Assembly: GCA_000212915.1 (NCBI GenBank)
Contig: CM001167.1
Location: forward strand, 1,790,780-1,854,779
Source of the DNA: Bacteroides coprosuis DSM 18011
GTDB lineage: Bacteria > Bacteroidota > Bacteroidia > Bacteroidales > Bacteroidaceae
Length of the DNA: 64,000 nucleotides
Direction: 5' to 3'
The notes under the pieces are model-generated. The model was not told the DNA's origin. It ran no database searches and saw only the letters and a list, made by a program, of their open reading frames with translations. Shown piece after piece: positions 1 through 7,990 of this stretch; within the stretch, counting starts at the first letter, position 1, and each line of letters starts with the position of its first letter. The position numbers and the translations under genes are program-made.

Positions 1-758
1 CCAAAGAAATTTCAGCAAAAAAGGCCACTGAAGGGGTTGATGTGGTAGTAGCTGTGGGAGGAGATGGCACAGTGAATGAAGTGGCTAGCTCACTAGTACA
101 CACCCATACGGCTTTGGGTATTTTGCCCTGTGGCTCTGGCAATGGCCTGGCTAGGCATCTGGGTGTTCCTTTAAGACAAGCAGAAGCTATAGCACTCTTG
201 CAAAACGGAGATGAACATATCATTGATTACGGAAAAATAAATAAAGAGAGATTGTTTTTCTGTTCGTGTGGGGTAGGTTTTGATGCCTTAGTCAGTTGGA
301 AGTTTGCTCAGGCCTCTACGAGAGGGCTACTTACTTATTGCCAGATAGCTATCAAAGAGAATTTTTCTTACAAAGCAGAGACGTATAAACTGACTGCCGA
401 TACGGGAGAAACGCTGGAAGATAAAGCTTTCGTTATTGCTTTTGGTAATGCAGCTCAGTATGGCAATGATGCATTCATTGCTCCACATGCTTCTATACAA
501 GATGGTGTTTTAGATGTTACCTTAATTAAGCCGATTAGCTTGTATGATACACCTATTCTTTCTTATCAACTTTTTGCAGGAACAATAGATAAGAATAAAA
601 AGACAAGAACATTAAAATGCCGTGAAGTTACGCTTGAAAGAGAAAAAGAAGGTCCGATGCATTATGATGGCGAACCCTTTATGGCTCCTAAAGATTTAAC
701 GATTGAAATCATTAAAGGAGGATTAAAAGTAATTACTCATCCTAAAAAGAAAATCTAA
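1..758 (+). CDS. Diacylglycerol/lipid kinase family protein (YegS/DagK type), 5' end cut off by window
   Basis: The reading frame is open from the window edge (first full codon at base 3), so the start lies outside. The glycine-rich nucleotide-binding motif GGDGTVNEV and the following LGILPCGSGNGLARHLG segment are hallmarks of the DAGK catalytic domain, which phosphorylates diacylglycerol or related lipids with ATP. The C-terminal part (about 150 residues) is the beta-rich second lobe of this fold, with the typical YDGEP motif near the end. Only some of the N-terminal Rossmann lobe is missing. Its TAA overlaps the TAG of the convergent histidine kinase gene (stops at 756-758 and 755-757), so the two genes share their 3' ends. 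Substrate cannot be told from sequence. Confidence 0.9.
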   Translation, partial: KEISAKKATEGVDVVVAVGGDGTVNEVASSLVHTHTALGILPCGSGNGLARHLGVPLRQAEAIALLQNGDEHIIDYGKINKERLFFCSCGVGFDALVSWKFAQASTRGLLTYCQIAIKENFSYKAETYKLTADTGETLEDKAFVIAFGNAAQYGNDAFIAPHASIQDGVLDVTLIKPISLYDTPILSYQLFAGTIDKNKKTRTLKCREVTLEREKEGPMHYDGEPFMAPKDLTIEIIKGGLKVITHPKKKI

Positions 759-2035
759 CTCTTTTGTGGTGTAAAATCAACAACAAAATTATGAAATCCA
801 TTGTCGTACCGATAGTGGATTTCCCATTTATGAAACTTACATATTAAATCTACTATCGCTAGTCCTAGTCCAGAGCCCGTATTGTCCACACTCTTCCTTA
901 CGAAGCGTCTGAAAATAATATTTTCATCTAGTTCTTCTGTCTTGCTGGTATTTGCTACTTGTAGAGTGTTGCCTTGAAGTACAATCTTAAGTTCGCCACC
1001 TTTATAGTTATAATGAATACCATTGGATATTAGGTTGGTTATTAACACTTGTACTAATGAGGAATTAGCTTGAATACTATTATCTCCTTTAATATCTAGA
1101 GATAAAGAGACTTGCTCTGCATTGGCTATTTCATTAAAAAGCTCTGTCATATTCTCCATTAAAAGAGCTAAATCGACCTCTTCTAATTCTGAATACTGAC
1201 AATTTTCAATTTTTGCTAATAAAAGTAGGTTTTTGTTCAGTCTTCTGGTTTGTGCAGATACTGTATATAAGGATTGAATAATTTCATTTTGTGCGGGAGT
1301 CAAATCTGGATCTTGCACAAGTAAATCTAGTTGAGATTGAATGATAGCTAGTGGCGTTTGTAACTCATGAGAAGCATTCTCTATAAACTGCTTCTGCTGG
1401 TCATAGCTTTTTAGAGTCTTTACCATCAACTCCTGAAGGTTATCATTTAGCCATTTAAACTCTCTCGTAGTAGTAGCTTTAAATTTAGGAATATTGTCGC
1501 TAAGCAAACTAAATTTGTTCATCGCTCTAAGGGTATCATAAAAAGGTCTCCATAACCTTTTCATAACAAAGCGGTGTGCCAAGGTTTGTGCAATAATTAA
1601 AAAGATAAAGACAAGAGAAATCTGATAAGCGATTGTTCTCCCTAAATCTGCTTTATCTATCATCGGTGTGCGCGACATCAATAAATGTGGAACCCCTTCT
1701 ATATCCACAGGAGTGTATAAAACACGATATTCTAGAATGTGTCCAGAAGCCTCGCTGTAGTAACTCTTCTGAATAGGTTTACCTATAACTGTAGATTCTA
1801 TAAATGGAAGAACTTGTAAGTCCGGGTTGAGTTTATTCCATGCAGAAAGTTGGTTATGAGGAATAATAGGTAGTTGCTGGGTAATAAACTGCCTTGAGCG
1901 ATATTCTATAACCTCATCTAAATCTCCCCTATAAAATACCACCATGATATAATAGAATAGGGGGCTGCCTAGTAAAAGTACGAGTGCAGTAGATATAAGA
2001 AACTGGAAGAAACTCTTTAACCGTAGGCTATGCAT
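755..2035 (-). CDS. Two-component sensor histidine kinase
   Basis: A 426-residue membrane kinase. Two hydrophobic segments (about residues 10-35 and 135-155) flank a roughly 100-residue periplasmic sensor region. A linker leads to the HisKA dimerization helix with the phospho-acceptor His223 in the motif ENASHELQTPLA, then the HATPase domain with an N-box (LITNLISNGIHYNYKGG) and a G-box (NTGSGLGLAIVDL). It lies 20 bp downstream of the response regulator gene on the same strand, so the two form a cognate operon. The signal is unknown. The operon is divergent from a PAP2 phosphatase gene, which suggests (inference) a link to envelope lipid remodelling. Confidence 0.95.
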   Translation of the reverse strand: MHSLRLKSFFQFLISTALVLLLGSPLFYYIMVVFYRGDLDEVIEYRSRQFITQQLPIIPHNQLSAWNKLNPDLQVLPFIESTVIGKPIQKSYYSEASGHILEYRVLYTPVDIEGVPHLLMSRTPMIDKADLGRTIAYQISLVFIFLIIAQTLAHRFVMKRLWRPFYDTLRAMNKFSLLSDNIPKFKATTTREFKWLNDNLQELMVKTLKSYDQQKQFIENASHELQTPLAIIQSQLDLLVQDPDLTPAQNEIIQSLYTVSAQTRRLNKNLLLLAKIENCQYSELEEVDLALLMENMTELFNEIANAEQVSLSLDIKGDNSIQANSSLVQVLITNLISNGIHYNYKGGELKIVLQGNTLQVANTSKTEELDENIIFRRFVRKSVDNTGSGLGLAIVDLICKFHKWEIHYRYDNGFHNFVVDFTPQKS

Positions 2036-2055
2036 AAGTTGTTCTCTTTAAATAG

Positions 2056-2733
2056 TTATTCTGCCCATTGATATCCTGTACCATAGACAGTGCGAATAGA
2101 AGAATCTACATTGTATTGGGCTAATTTTGCTTTTAAATTTTTGATATGGGTATATATAAAGTTATGACTATTAAACATATCTGCCATATCTCCCGAGAGA
2201 TGTTCGGCTATAGCATTCTTTGAAATAACTCTGTTTTTATTAGCGATAAGGAAGAGAAGTAAATTGTACTCTGTTTTAGTGAGGTTAAGTGATTCACCAT
2301 TTACTTTGGCTGTTTTTCCCAATAAGTCTATCACTATACCATTAGATTCCAAAGTATTGGTAGAAGTAGTACCTAGTCTTCGTCTTAAAAGGGCATAGAT
2401 ACGTACACTAAGTTCTGGTAACGAGAAAGGTTTTGCCAAATAATCATCTGCCCCTGTCATAAGTCCTCTTATTTTATCATCCAAGGCTCCTCTAGCTGAT
2501 ATGATAATGACTCCACTGTCAATCTTGTTATTTCTAATTTCTTCGAGCAGGTGCATACCATCACCATCGGGTAAGTTTAAATCCAACAAAATACAACTAT
2601 AAGAGTAAAGGCTTATCTTTTCTAAGCCTTCCTCATAAGTGAAAGCCTGCTCACACCGATAGTTGTTTGCAGTAAGATAACGCATCATGTTATCTGAAAG
2701 TGTCTTTTCATCTTCAATAATCAATATTTTCAT
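2056..2733 (-). CDS. OmpR/PhoB-family response regulator
   Basis: A 225-residue protein with an N-terminal receiver domain (acidic pocket IIEDE, phospho-acceptor Asp51 in ILLDLNLPDGDG, Ser79 in IIISAR, Lys101 in DDYLAKPF) and a C-terminal winged-helix DNA-binding domain (LNLTKTEYNLLLFL, ending in the beta-hairpin VRTVYGTGYQW with R/T swapped around it). First gene of the pair with the histidine kinase. The intergenic region towards the divergent PAP2 gene is about 180 bp and carries TAnnTTTG boxes in both directions, so this regulator could control both itself and the phosphatase gene (inference). Confidence 0.95.
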   Translation of the reverse strand: MKILIIEDEKTLSDNMMRYLTANNYRCEQAFTYEEGLEKISLYSYSCILLDLNLPDGDGMHLLEEIRNNKIDSGVIIISARGALDDKIRGLMTGADDYLAKPFSLPELSVRIYALLRRRLGTTSTNTLESNGIVIDLLGKTAKVNGESLNLTKTEYNLLLFLIANKNRVISKNAIAEHLSGDMADMFNSHNFIYTHIKNLKAKLAQYNVDSSIRTVYGTGYQWAE

Positions 2734-2779
2734 ACTAGTAGAATGTTGTTTTTTCTTAAATGTGGAATGTATATAAACA

Positions 2780-2787
2780 CAAAGTTA
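2780..2787 (-). promoter_or_regulatory. Putative -7 box for the response regulator/kinase operon
   Basis: On the minus strand this reads TAACTTTG, an exact match to the Bacteroidetes -7 consensus TAnnTTTG, about 47 bp upstream of the response regulator start. No clear TTTG is seen at the -33 position, as often happens in regulated promoters. Confidence 0.5.
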
Positions 2788-2873
2788 CAAACGATTTAAC
2801 CTAAATCACACTTTATGGTGTAAATTTAACAAAAACGTCATAGGTTCATCTAAATTTCCACAGAATTGCTAAC

Positions 2874-2881
2874 TATGTTTG
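2874..2881 (+). promoter_or_regulatory. Putative -7 box for the PAP2 gene
   Basis: TATGTTTG matches TAnnTTTG exactly and lies 33 bp upstream of the PAP2 start codon. The -33 position has no clear TTTG, so activation by a regulator such as the divergent OmpR-family protein is possible. Confidence 0.5.
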
Positions 2882-2913
2882 TGACATAGAAATGCAATAC
2901 TATTGACGAAACT

Positions 2914-3609
2914 ATGACAATACTTGAAAACGTACTCCTCTGGGAGAGAGATCTTTTCTTAAAACTAAACGGAAGTTCTTCCTCTTTGCTAGACGCTATG
3001 ATGTGGCTTTTTTCAGGCTCCATTATGTGGATACCCATTGCTGTGTTTTTTATTTTTACTATTGCTTACAAAAAGAAATGGACGGAGTGGTTACCTATAC
3101 TTTTAGCTATAAGTTTGGTGGTGTTATTCTGTGATACATTCTCTTCAGGTATTTGTAAACCATTTTTTATGCGTTTACGTCCTACGCATCATCCTTTATT
3201 TATGGATGAAGTGCAAACCTTATTTGGTTACCGAGGAGCAAAATACGGATTTATATCAGGTCATGCAACCAATTTCTTTGGTTTTGCCATGTTGACGGCT
3301 CATATCTTTAAAAATAGAATTTACACGATCATTATTTTTATTTGGGCGTTTTTTGTAGCCTATTCAAGAGTATATTTAGGTGTACATTTTATTTCAGATG
3401 TACTAGCTGGTGCTCTGGCTGGTATGGCAATCGGATATGCTACATATAGATTGTATAAGACATTTTTGGTGCATTGCCCTCGTCAATTGGCTCAGCCCGT
3501 ATCCGATTCACGATTAGCAGGAAGAAATATAGCTTTTGTACTTCTGCTCAATACGCTCCTATTTTCTATTTTTAGTCAAGACATTGTAGGAGCTCTAGAA
3601 CACAACTAA
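2914..3609 (+). CDS. PAP2-family membrane phosphatase
   Basis: A 231-residue integral membrane protein with about five to six hydrophobic helices. All three PAP2 catalytic motifs are intact: K82...R89-P90 (in CKPFFMRLRP), SGH at 115-117 (in YGFISGHATN) and S151-R152...H158...D162 (SRVYLGVHFISD). Such enzymes remove phosphate from lipid substrates: undecaprenyl pyrophosphate, phosphatidylglycerol phosphate or lipid A (LpxE/LpxF). Which one is not decidable here. The facing two-component operon makes an inducible envelope-modifying role attractive, but that is inference. A terminator follows the gene. Confidence 0.92.
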   Translation: MTILENVLLWERDLFLKLNGSSSSLLDAMMWLFSGSIMWIPIAVFFIFTIAYKKKWTEWLPILLAISLVVLFCDTFSSGICKPFFMRLRPTHHPLFMDEVQTLFGYRGAKYGFISGHATNFFGFAMLTAHIFKNRIYTIIIFIWAFFVAYSRVYLGVHFISDVLAGALAGMAIGYATYRLYKTFLVHCPRQLAQPVSDSRLAGRNIAFVLLLNTLLFSIFSQDIVGALEHN

Positions 3610-3633
3610 ATTTTTTGATTAGATAAATTGTTT

Positions 3634-3678
3634 TGAAAAGTACCCATTGATCATTTGTATCGTGTGGTACTTTTTTTA
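3634..3678 (+). terminator. Rho-independent terminator after the PAP2 gene
   Basis: Arms AAAAGTACC (3636-3644) and GGTACTTTT (3666-3674) pair perfectly, followed by a T run. The loop is long (21 nt). Confidence 0.65.
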
Positions 3679-3721
3679 TATCCTCCTCTGTAAGTATCTT
3701 TGTAAACTTAATGTAGTTCTT

Positions 3722-3754
3722 TTTGAGTATAGTTCTATTATTTTTGTATTTTTG
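3722..3754 (+). promoter_or_regulatory. Promoter for aspS
   Basis: TTTG at 3722-3725, a 21-bp spacer, then TATTTTTG at 3747-3754 fit the Bacteroidetes housekeeping promoter. A second overlapping TATTTTTG lies at 3739-3746. Transcription would start near 3761, about 35 bp before the start codon. Confidence 0.65.
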
Positions 3755-3794
3755 CTATCAATTAAAATATCAAATGGCTAAATACTAAATAAAG

Positions 3795-5561
3795 ATGTTT
3801 AGAACACATACCTGCGGAGAGTTGAGAATCTCCGATATAGAAAAAGTGGTTACTTTATCTGGCTGGGTGCAACGCAGTCGTAAAATGGGAGGGATGACTT
3901 TCATTGACGTGCGCGACCGTTACGGAATTACTCAGCTTGTCTTCAATGAAGCTAGTGACAAAGAGCTTTGTGATCGTGCCAATAAACTAGGACGTGAATT
4001 TGTTATTCAAGTTGTAGGAAAAGTAAGCGAACGCTCCAGCAAAAACGATAAAATAGCTACTGGTGAAATAGAAATATTAGTAGAAAAACTAGATGTACTA
4101 AACACTTCTGCTACTCCTCCTTTTACTATTGAAGAAAAGACAGACGGTGGCGACGATTTACGTATGAAGTATCGTTATCTAGACTTACGTCGTCCAAACG
4201 TGCGTAAGAACCTAGAATTACGTCATAAAATGACAATGGAAGTTCGCCGTTATTTAGATAACCAAGGTTTCTTAGAAGTAGAAACTCCTGTGCTTATCGG
4301 TTCTACTCCCGAAGGTGCTCGTGACTTTGTAGTTCCTTCTCGTATGAATCCAGGCGAGTTTTATGCCCTTCCACAATCTCCTCAAATCTTTAAGCAATTA
4401 TTAATGGTGTCGGGCTTCGATCGCTACTTCCAAATTGTGAAGTGTTTCAGAGACGAAGATTTACGTGCCGATCGTCAACCCGAGTTTACTCAGATTGACT
4501 GTGAAATGAGCTTTGTAGAACAAGAAGATGTGATTTCCAATTTTGAAGGAATGGCAAAACATCTATTCAAAACTATTCGTGGTATTGAATTGACAGAAAC
4601 ATTCCCTCGTATTACATGGCACGATGCAATGAAATACTACGGAAGCGATAAGCCCGACTTGCGTTTTGATATGCAGTTTGTAGAACTGATGGACGTTCTT
4701 AAAGGACATGGCTTCGGTGTGTTTGATAGTGCTGAATATATAGGTGGTATCTGCGTGAAAGGTGCTGCGTCTTATACTCGTAAACAGTTAGACCAACTTA
4801 CTGATTATGTAAAACGTCCTCAGATTGGGGCTAAGGGTATGGTTTACGCTCGTGTTAATGCAGATGGAAGTGTAAAATCTAGTGTAGATAAGTTCTATAC
4901 TCAAGAAGTGCTTCAAGAAATGAAAGCTGCATTTAATGCAGAACCAGAAGACTTGATCTTGATCCTTTCTGGCGATAATTGCATGAAGACTCGTAAGCAA
5001 CTATGCGAACTGCGTTTGAAAGTAGCTGATGAATTAGGTCTTCGTGATAAAAATAAATTTGCTTGTCTTTGGGTTATTGATTTCCCTCTATTTGAATGGG
5101 ACGAAGAAGACGAAAGATTTGTAGCTGTTCACCATCCATTTACTTCTCCTAAAGAAGAAGATATTCAATACATTGACTCTGATCCTGGTCGTGTACGTGC
5201 CAATGCATACGATATGGTGATTAATGGTGTTGAAGTTGGTGGTGGTTCTATTCGTATTCACGATAGCGAACTACAAAACAAAATGTTTGAAGTATTAGGC
5301 TTCACTCCAGAAAAGGCAAAAGAACAATTTGGTTTCTTAATGAATGCTTTCCAATATGGTGCACCTCCTCATGGTGGTATCGCTTATGGTCTTGATCGTT
5401 GGGTATCTCTATTTGCAGAATTAGATTCTATCCGTGACTGTATCGCATTCCCTAAGAATAATTCAGGTCGTGATGTTATGATTGATGCTCCAGCACAATT
5501 AGATCCTTCTCAGCTAGATGAATTACACCTTATTGTAGACGTTAAAGAAGAAGAGAACTAA
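3795..5561 (+). CDS. aspS: Aspartate--tRNA ligase
   Basis: A 588-residue class II aminoacyl-tRNA synthetase, the normal length for the bacterial enzyme. The N-terminal OB-fold anticodon-binding domain ([19 protein letters not shown]) is followed by class II motif 1 (around [20 protein letters not shown]), motif 2 with [18 protein letters not shown], the bacterial GAD insertion, and motif 3 ([10 protein letters not shown]) near the C terminus. It charges tRNA-Asp in the cytoplasm. The start follows the expected TSS by about 34 bp. A GtrA-like gene follows after 9 bp and is probably cotranscribed. Confidence 0.98.
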   Translation: MFRTHTCGELRISDIEKVVTLSGWVQRSRKMGGMTFIDVRDRYGITQLVFNEASDKELCDRANKLGREFVIQVVGKVSERSSKNDKIATGEIEILVEKLDVLNTSATPPFTIEEKTDGGDDLRMKYRYLDLRRPNVRKNLELRHKMTMEVRRYLDNQGFLEVETPVLIGSTPEGARDFVVPSRMNPGEFYALPQSPQIFKQLLMVSGFDRYFQIVKCFRDEDLRADRQPEFTQIDCEMSFVEQEDVISNFEGMAKHLFKTIRGIELTETFPRITWHDAMKYYGSDKPDLRFDMQFVELMDVLKGHGFGVFDSAEYIGGICVKGAASYTRKQLDQLTDYVKRPQIGAKGMVYARVNADGSVKSSVDKFYTQEVLQEMKAAFNAEPEDLILILSGDNCMKTRKQLCELRLKVADELGLRDKNKFACLWVIDFPLFEWDEEDERFVAVHHPFTSPKEEDIQYIDSDPGRVRANAYDMVINGVEVGGGSIRIHDSELQNKMFEVLGFTPEKAKEQFGFLMNAFQYGAPPHGGIAYGLDRWVSLFAELDSIRDCIAFPKNNSGRDVMIDAPAQLDPSQLDELHLIVDVKEEEN

Positions 5562-5570
5562 AGGGTAGGG

Positions 5571-5957
5571 ATGAAAGAATCTACTCGTGTCCTTCGATTT
5601 GCTATTATCGGAACACTAAATGCAGTGATAACCGCTGTTGTGATTTGGGTGATGATGGATTTGTTTCATCAAGAGTACAAAATATCCAATCTGACGGGTT
5701 ACTTTATTGCTCAAGTAAATAACTTTATATGGGGCAAGTACTGGATTTATATATCCGAGGAGAATAAAGGAAAGAGTCTTTGGGCTCAGCTTTTTAAGTT
5801 TACTATCTCATGTGTAGTATCTTATATTGCACAGTTCTTATTTATTTATGTCTTAATAGATATACTAGATATGAATGCTTATTTAGCTCAATTCTTTGGA
5901 CTCTTTGTATATGGGGCAGTAAATTTCTTATTCAATAGATTTATAACCTTTAGATAA
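5571..5957 (+). CDS. GtrA-like small membrane protein
   Basis: A 128-residue protein with four predicted hydrophobic helices. The layout fits the GtrA family: a first helix with GTLNAVITAVVIW, an N-W-K region (NNFIWGKYWIY), and a last helix with FLFNRFITFR. GtrA-type proteins take part in polysaccharide or teichoic-acid assembly, probably by moving undecaprenyl-linked sugars across the membrane. It starts 9 bp after aspS and the pair ends at a strong terminator, so it sits in the aspS operon. No partner glycosyltransferase is next to it. Confidence 0.8.
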   Translation: MKESTRVLRFAIIGTLNAVITAVVIWVMMDLFHQEYKISNLTGYFIAQVNNFIWGKYWIYISEENKGKSLWAQLFKFTISCVVSYIAQFLFIYVLIDILDMNAYLAQFFGLFVYGAVNFLFNRFITFR

Positions 5958-5976
5958 GGTTTCTAGATAATAAATA

Positions 5977-6008
5977 AAAAAGGTTCAAGTTGGCTTGGAC
6001 CTTTTTTG
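5977..6008 (+). terminator. Rho-independent terminator of aspS operon
   Basis: A 9-bp stem (5981-5989 with 5994-6002, one G-U pair) with a 4-nt loop and a following T run. Confidence 0.85.
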
Positions 6009-6451
6009 TGCATAATCAGAAAAGTGGGTAGCTCCAATAGTGGCTGTATCTATTCTCTAAATGATCAAAACATAGAAATATATCTAGGATTAAATAAAAA
6101 CTCCTTACTCGCCTCTTGTCGAGAGAATGGGGTAGGTTTTATTACAATTACATCCTCAGCTGTCTAAGAGCTAATGGAGCAAGGAAGGAAGATTTAATAT
6201 GAGTAATCTTATTTATAAAGCCACCATACCTTATCAAGAGTTGAAATAAATAAAGATTGATGCCTAAATAGGTTGCTCCCACGAATAAGGAGTTCTTTTA
6301 TAAATTCCCCTCCGCTTCAGCTTTTATACACTAAAATAGGAGAGGAACTTTAGTAAGTAGTATTGAGTTAGTATAGACAGACTCAATCGTCAATGCCTAT
6401 ACATTCGCATCTGGTACAATGTTATTTAGTTGCTTTAATGCATGCTTCCAA
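6009..6451. other. Intergenic region without recognised gene
   Basis: About 440 bp between the aspS operon terminator and the 3' end of a minus-strand orphan gene. I see only very short ORFs (the longest convincing ATG frame is 16 codons), no tRNA-like or riboswitch-like sequence. Confidence 0.5.
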
Positions 6452-6970
6452 CTATTCATTAAGTTTGAGTTGGCAGCCTGCGAAATTATCATCTAAGTAA
6501 CGTTGCACTTGGTGCACATACTTAATTCTCTGTTGCTCAATTAACTGAAGCAACTTATCCCATCCCAACGATTTAATTTTATCAAGATAATATCCACGAT
6601 CTGCATCTTCCATTGGTAAGCTCATACCATCCAATACACATGGAGAATAAGGCTCTACTTGCAGATGAATACTTCGATCGTCAACACCATTAATCGGGAT
6701 AGGTTTCAATTCATTCACATCATAGATGTGTCTTTGCCAGCTTAATCTTACCTCATTGGCCCAGATTTTAGCAATTTGAAATAGATTGTTTTCTCTGGAC
6801 CCGAAAGGATTGGGAATGTTTGATTCCGCTTTTTTTAGCTGGACTAAATCTCCGATTTTAAAATCAGGTGAGTTTAGCATAATAACACTCGCTTTCTTTT
6901 TAAAAGGTCCGACAATATAATAATAGCACGTACATAGAGTACATACTATAATTACAACAACCCTCACCAT
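6452..6970 (-). CDS. Hypothetical protein with small beta-rich domain
   Basis: Not recognised with certainty. The longest frame is 172 residues, but its first 30 residues are a hydrophobic stretch that may not be translated. A second ATG at 6878-6880 would start MLNSPDFKIGDLVQLKK, a soluble protein of about 142 residues. The segment KIGDLVQLKK...FQIAKIWANEVRLSWQ...YDVNELKPIPI resembles a class of short Bacteroidales proteins with an 'R/KIGN-x-V...PIPL' arrangement often found in mobile or phage-derived regions; this is a remembered similarity, not a search. It is isolated, with no operon partner. The start is uncertain. Confidence 0.5.
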   Translation of the reverse strand: MVRVVVIIVCTLCTCYYYIVGPFKKKASVIMLNSPDFKIGDLVQLKKAESNIPNPFGSRENNLFQIAKIWANEVRLSWQRHIYDVNELKPIPINGVDDRSIHLQVEPYSPCVLDGMSLPMEDADRGYYLDKIKSLGWDKLLQLIEQQRIKYVHQVQRYLDDNFAGCQLKLNE

Positions 6971-7179
6971 AAATAGTTTAGCTATAAACCCGTTAAAAGT
7001 GTTAAAATGTTGACAGGTTATAAGAATAGCATTAATAATGAATTAATATTATACTTGTTTCTGAAAAAGGTTTCTGTAGCAATGATTTTATGAGGCTTAT
7101 ATGAAAATGTTTCTTCACCTTTGTAGTGTTGTTAACAGCAAACAAAGAGACAAAATTATTAACTTAAACTTTTATTATT

Positions 7180-7692
7180 ATGTCAATTATTTATCGTGTA
7201 ATTTCATTAAAATCAAACCCTATTGAAAAGGATTCTCCCATTAAGTATTACCCTAGAGTTATGACTCTAAGACAATCGGCAAACATTAAGTTTATTACTG
7301 AGAAGATTAAGGAAATGTCTTCACTATCTAGGGGTGATATCCGTTCTGTTCTTATGAATTTCATCGAAAAGCTGAAAGAGCAATTGCTCGAGGGTAAAGC
7401 AGTTAATATTGAAGGACTGGGAGTGTTTAACCTATCCCTAAGATCACAAGGAGAAGTAGAAGAGAAAGATGTAAATGTGAATAGCATTAAAGGAATGAGA
7501 ATCTGTTTCCAGGCATCTAAAGATCTTCGCGTGTCAAAAACATCTACCCGTGCCGGAGAAAAAGTTCAATTTATTCGCCTGGAAGAGTATCTTAAAAAAT
7601 TGGGTTTAAAATCAGAAGACCTTGATCCAAGCCCTTCTGAGGCTGGAGAAGATACGCCCAAAACAGGAGATAAAGATGAAAATATAATTTAA
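7180..7692 (+). CDS. HU-related DNA-binding protein
   Basis: A 170-residue protein of the Bacteroidetes HU-related family. The HU-like core runs from about residue 25 to 120 (RQSANIKFITEKIKEMSSLSRGDIRSVLMNFIEKLKEQLLEGKAVNIEGLGVF is the helix-helix-strand part). It has the family's typical N-terminal YRVISLKSNP start and a variable acidic C-terminal tail. Such proteins bind DNA, probably as nucleoid-associated dimers. The tiny ORF directly behind it (18 bp later) is the usual partner of this family. Upstream, CACCTTTG is one base off the -7 consensus. Confidence 0.88.
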   Translation: MSIIYRVISLKSNPIEKDSPIKYYPRVMTLRQSANIKFITEKIKEMSSLSRGDIRSVLMNFIEKLKEQLLEGKAVNIEGLGVFNLSLRSQGEVEEKDVNVNSIKGMRICFQASKDLRVSKTSTRAGEKVQFIRLEEYLKKLGLKSEDLDPSPSEAGEDTPKTGDKDENII

Positions 7693-7709
7693 CCTTAACA
7701 GCAGTAAGT

Positions 7710-7814
7710 ATGTCAAAATTAACAAAAGAGAAATGGAGCTTGATCTATAAAGTGATTCTAGCCATTTTAACAGGCATAGGTGGAACTATCGGATTGCAAG
7801 CAATGGTTGTGTAA
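7710..7814 (+). CDS. 'Smalltalk'-type micro-protein, 34 aa
   Basis: A 34-codon ORF starting with ATG 18 bp after the HU-related gene. It encodes a basic N terminus (MSKLTKEKWSLIYK) and one hydrophobic helix (VILAILTGIGGTIGL). This size, motif pattern (K-x-W near the N terminus, then I-L-T-x-I) and position behind a HU-related gene fit the short Bacteroidales proteins named smalltalk. Function is unknown. A strong terminator follows, so the two genes form one transcript. Confidence 0.8.
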   Translation: MSKLTKEKWSLIYKVILAILTGIGGTIGLQAMVV

Positions 7815-7839
7815 ACAACTCTATTAATTTAGGAGAGAA

Positions 7840-7880
7840 AGAGAACATTTGTAGATAAAAATACATTTGTTCTCTTTTTT
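7840..7880 (+). terminator. Rho-independent terminator after the HU-like operon
   Basis: Arms 7841-7853 and 7862-7874 pair over 13 positions with two mismatches in the middle, followed by a T run. Confidence 0.8.
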
Positions 7881-7948
7881 CATTGCTCTTCAAGATTTTG
7901 AAGCGCACTTTTGTAGTAACTTTCTTCCTTACAACCGAAAAAAACTAT

Positions 7949-7956
7949 TAACTTTG
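7949..7956 (+). promoter_or_regulatory. Putative -7 box for pheT
   Basis: TAACTTTG matches TAnnTTTG exactly, 34 bp before the pheT start codon. Confidence 0.5.
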
Positions 7957-7990
7957 CAGGTCGTAGGAAAAAACATAAAAACTTTAAAAT

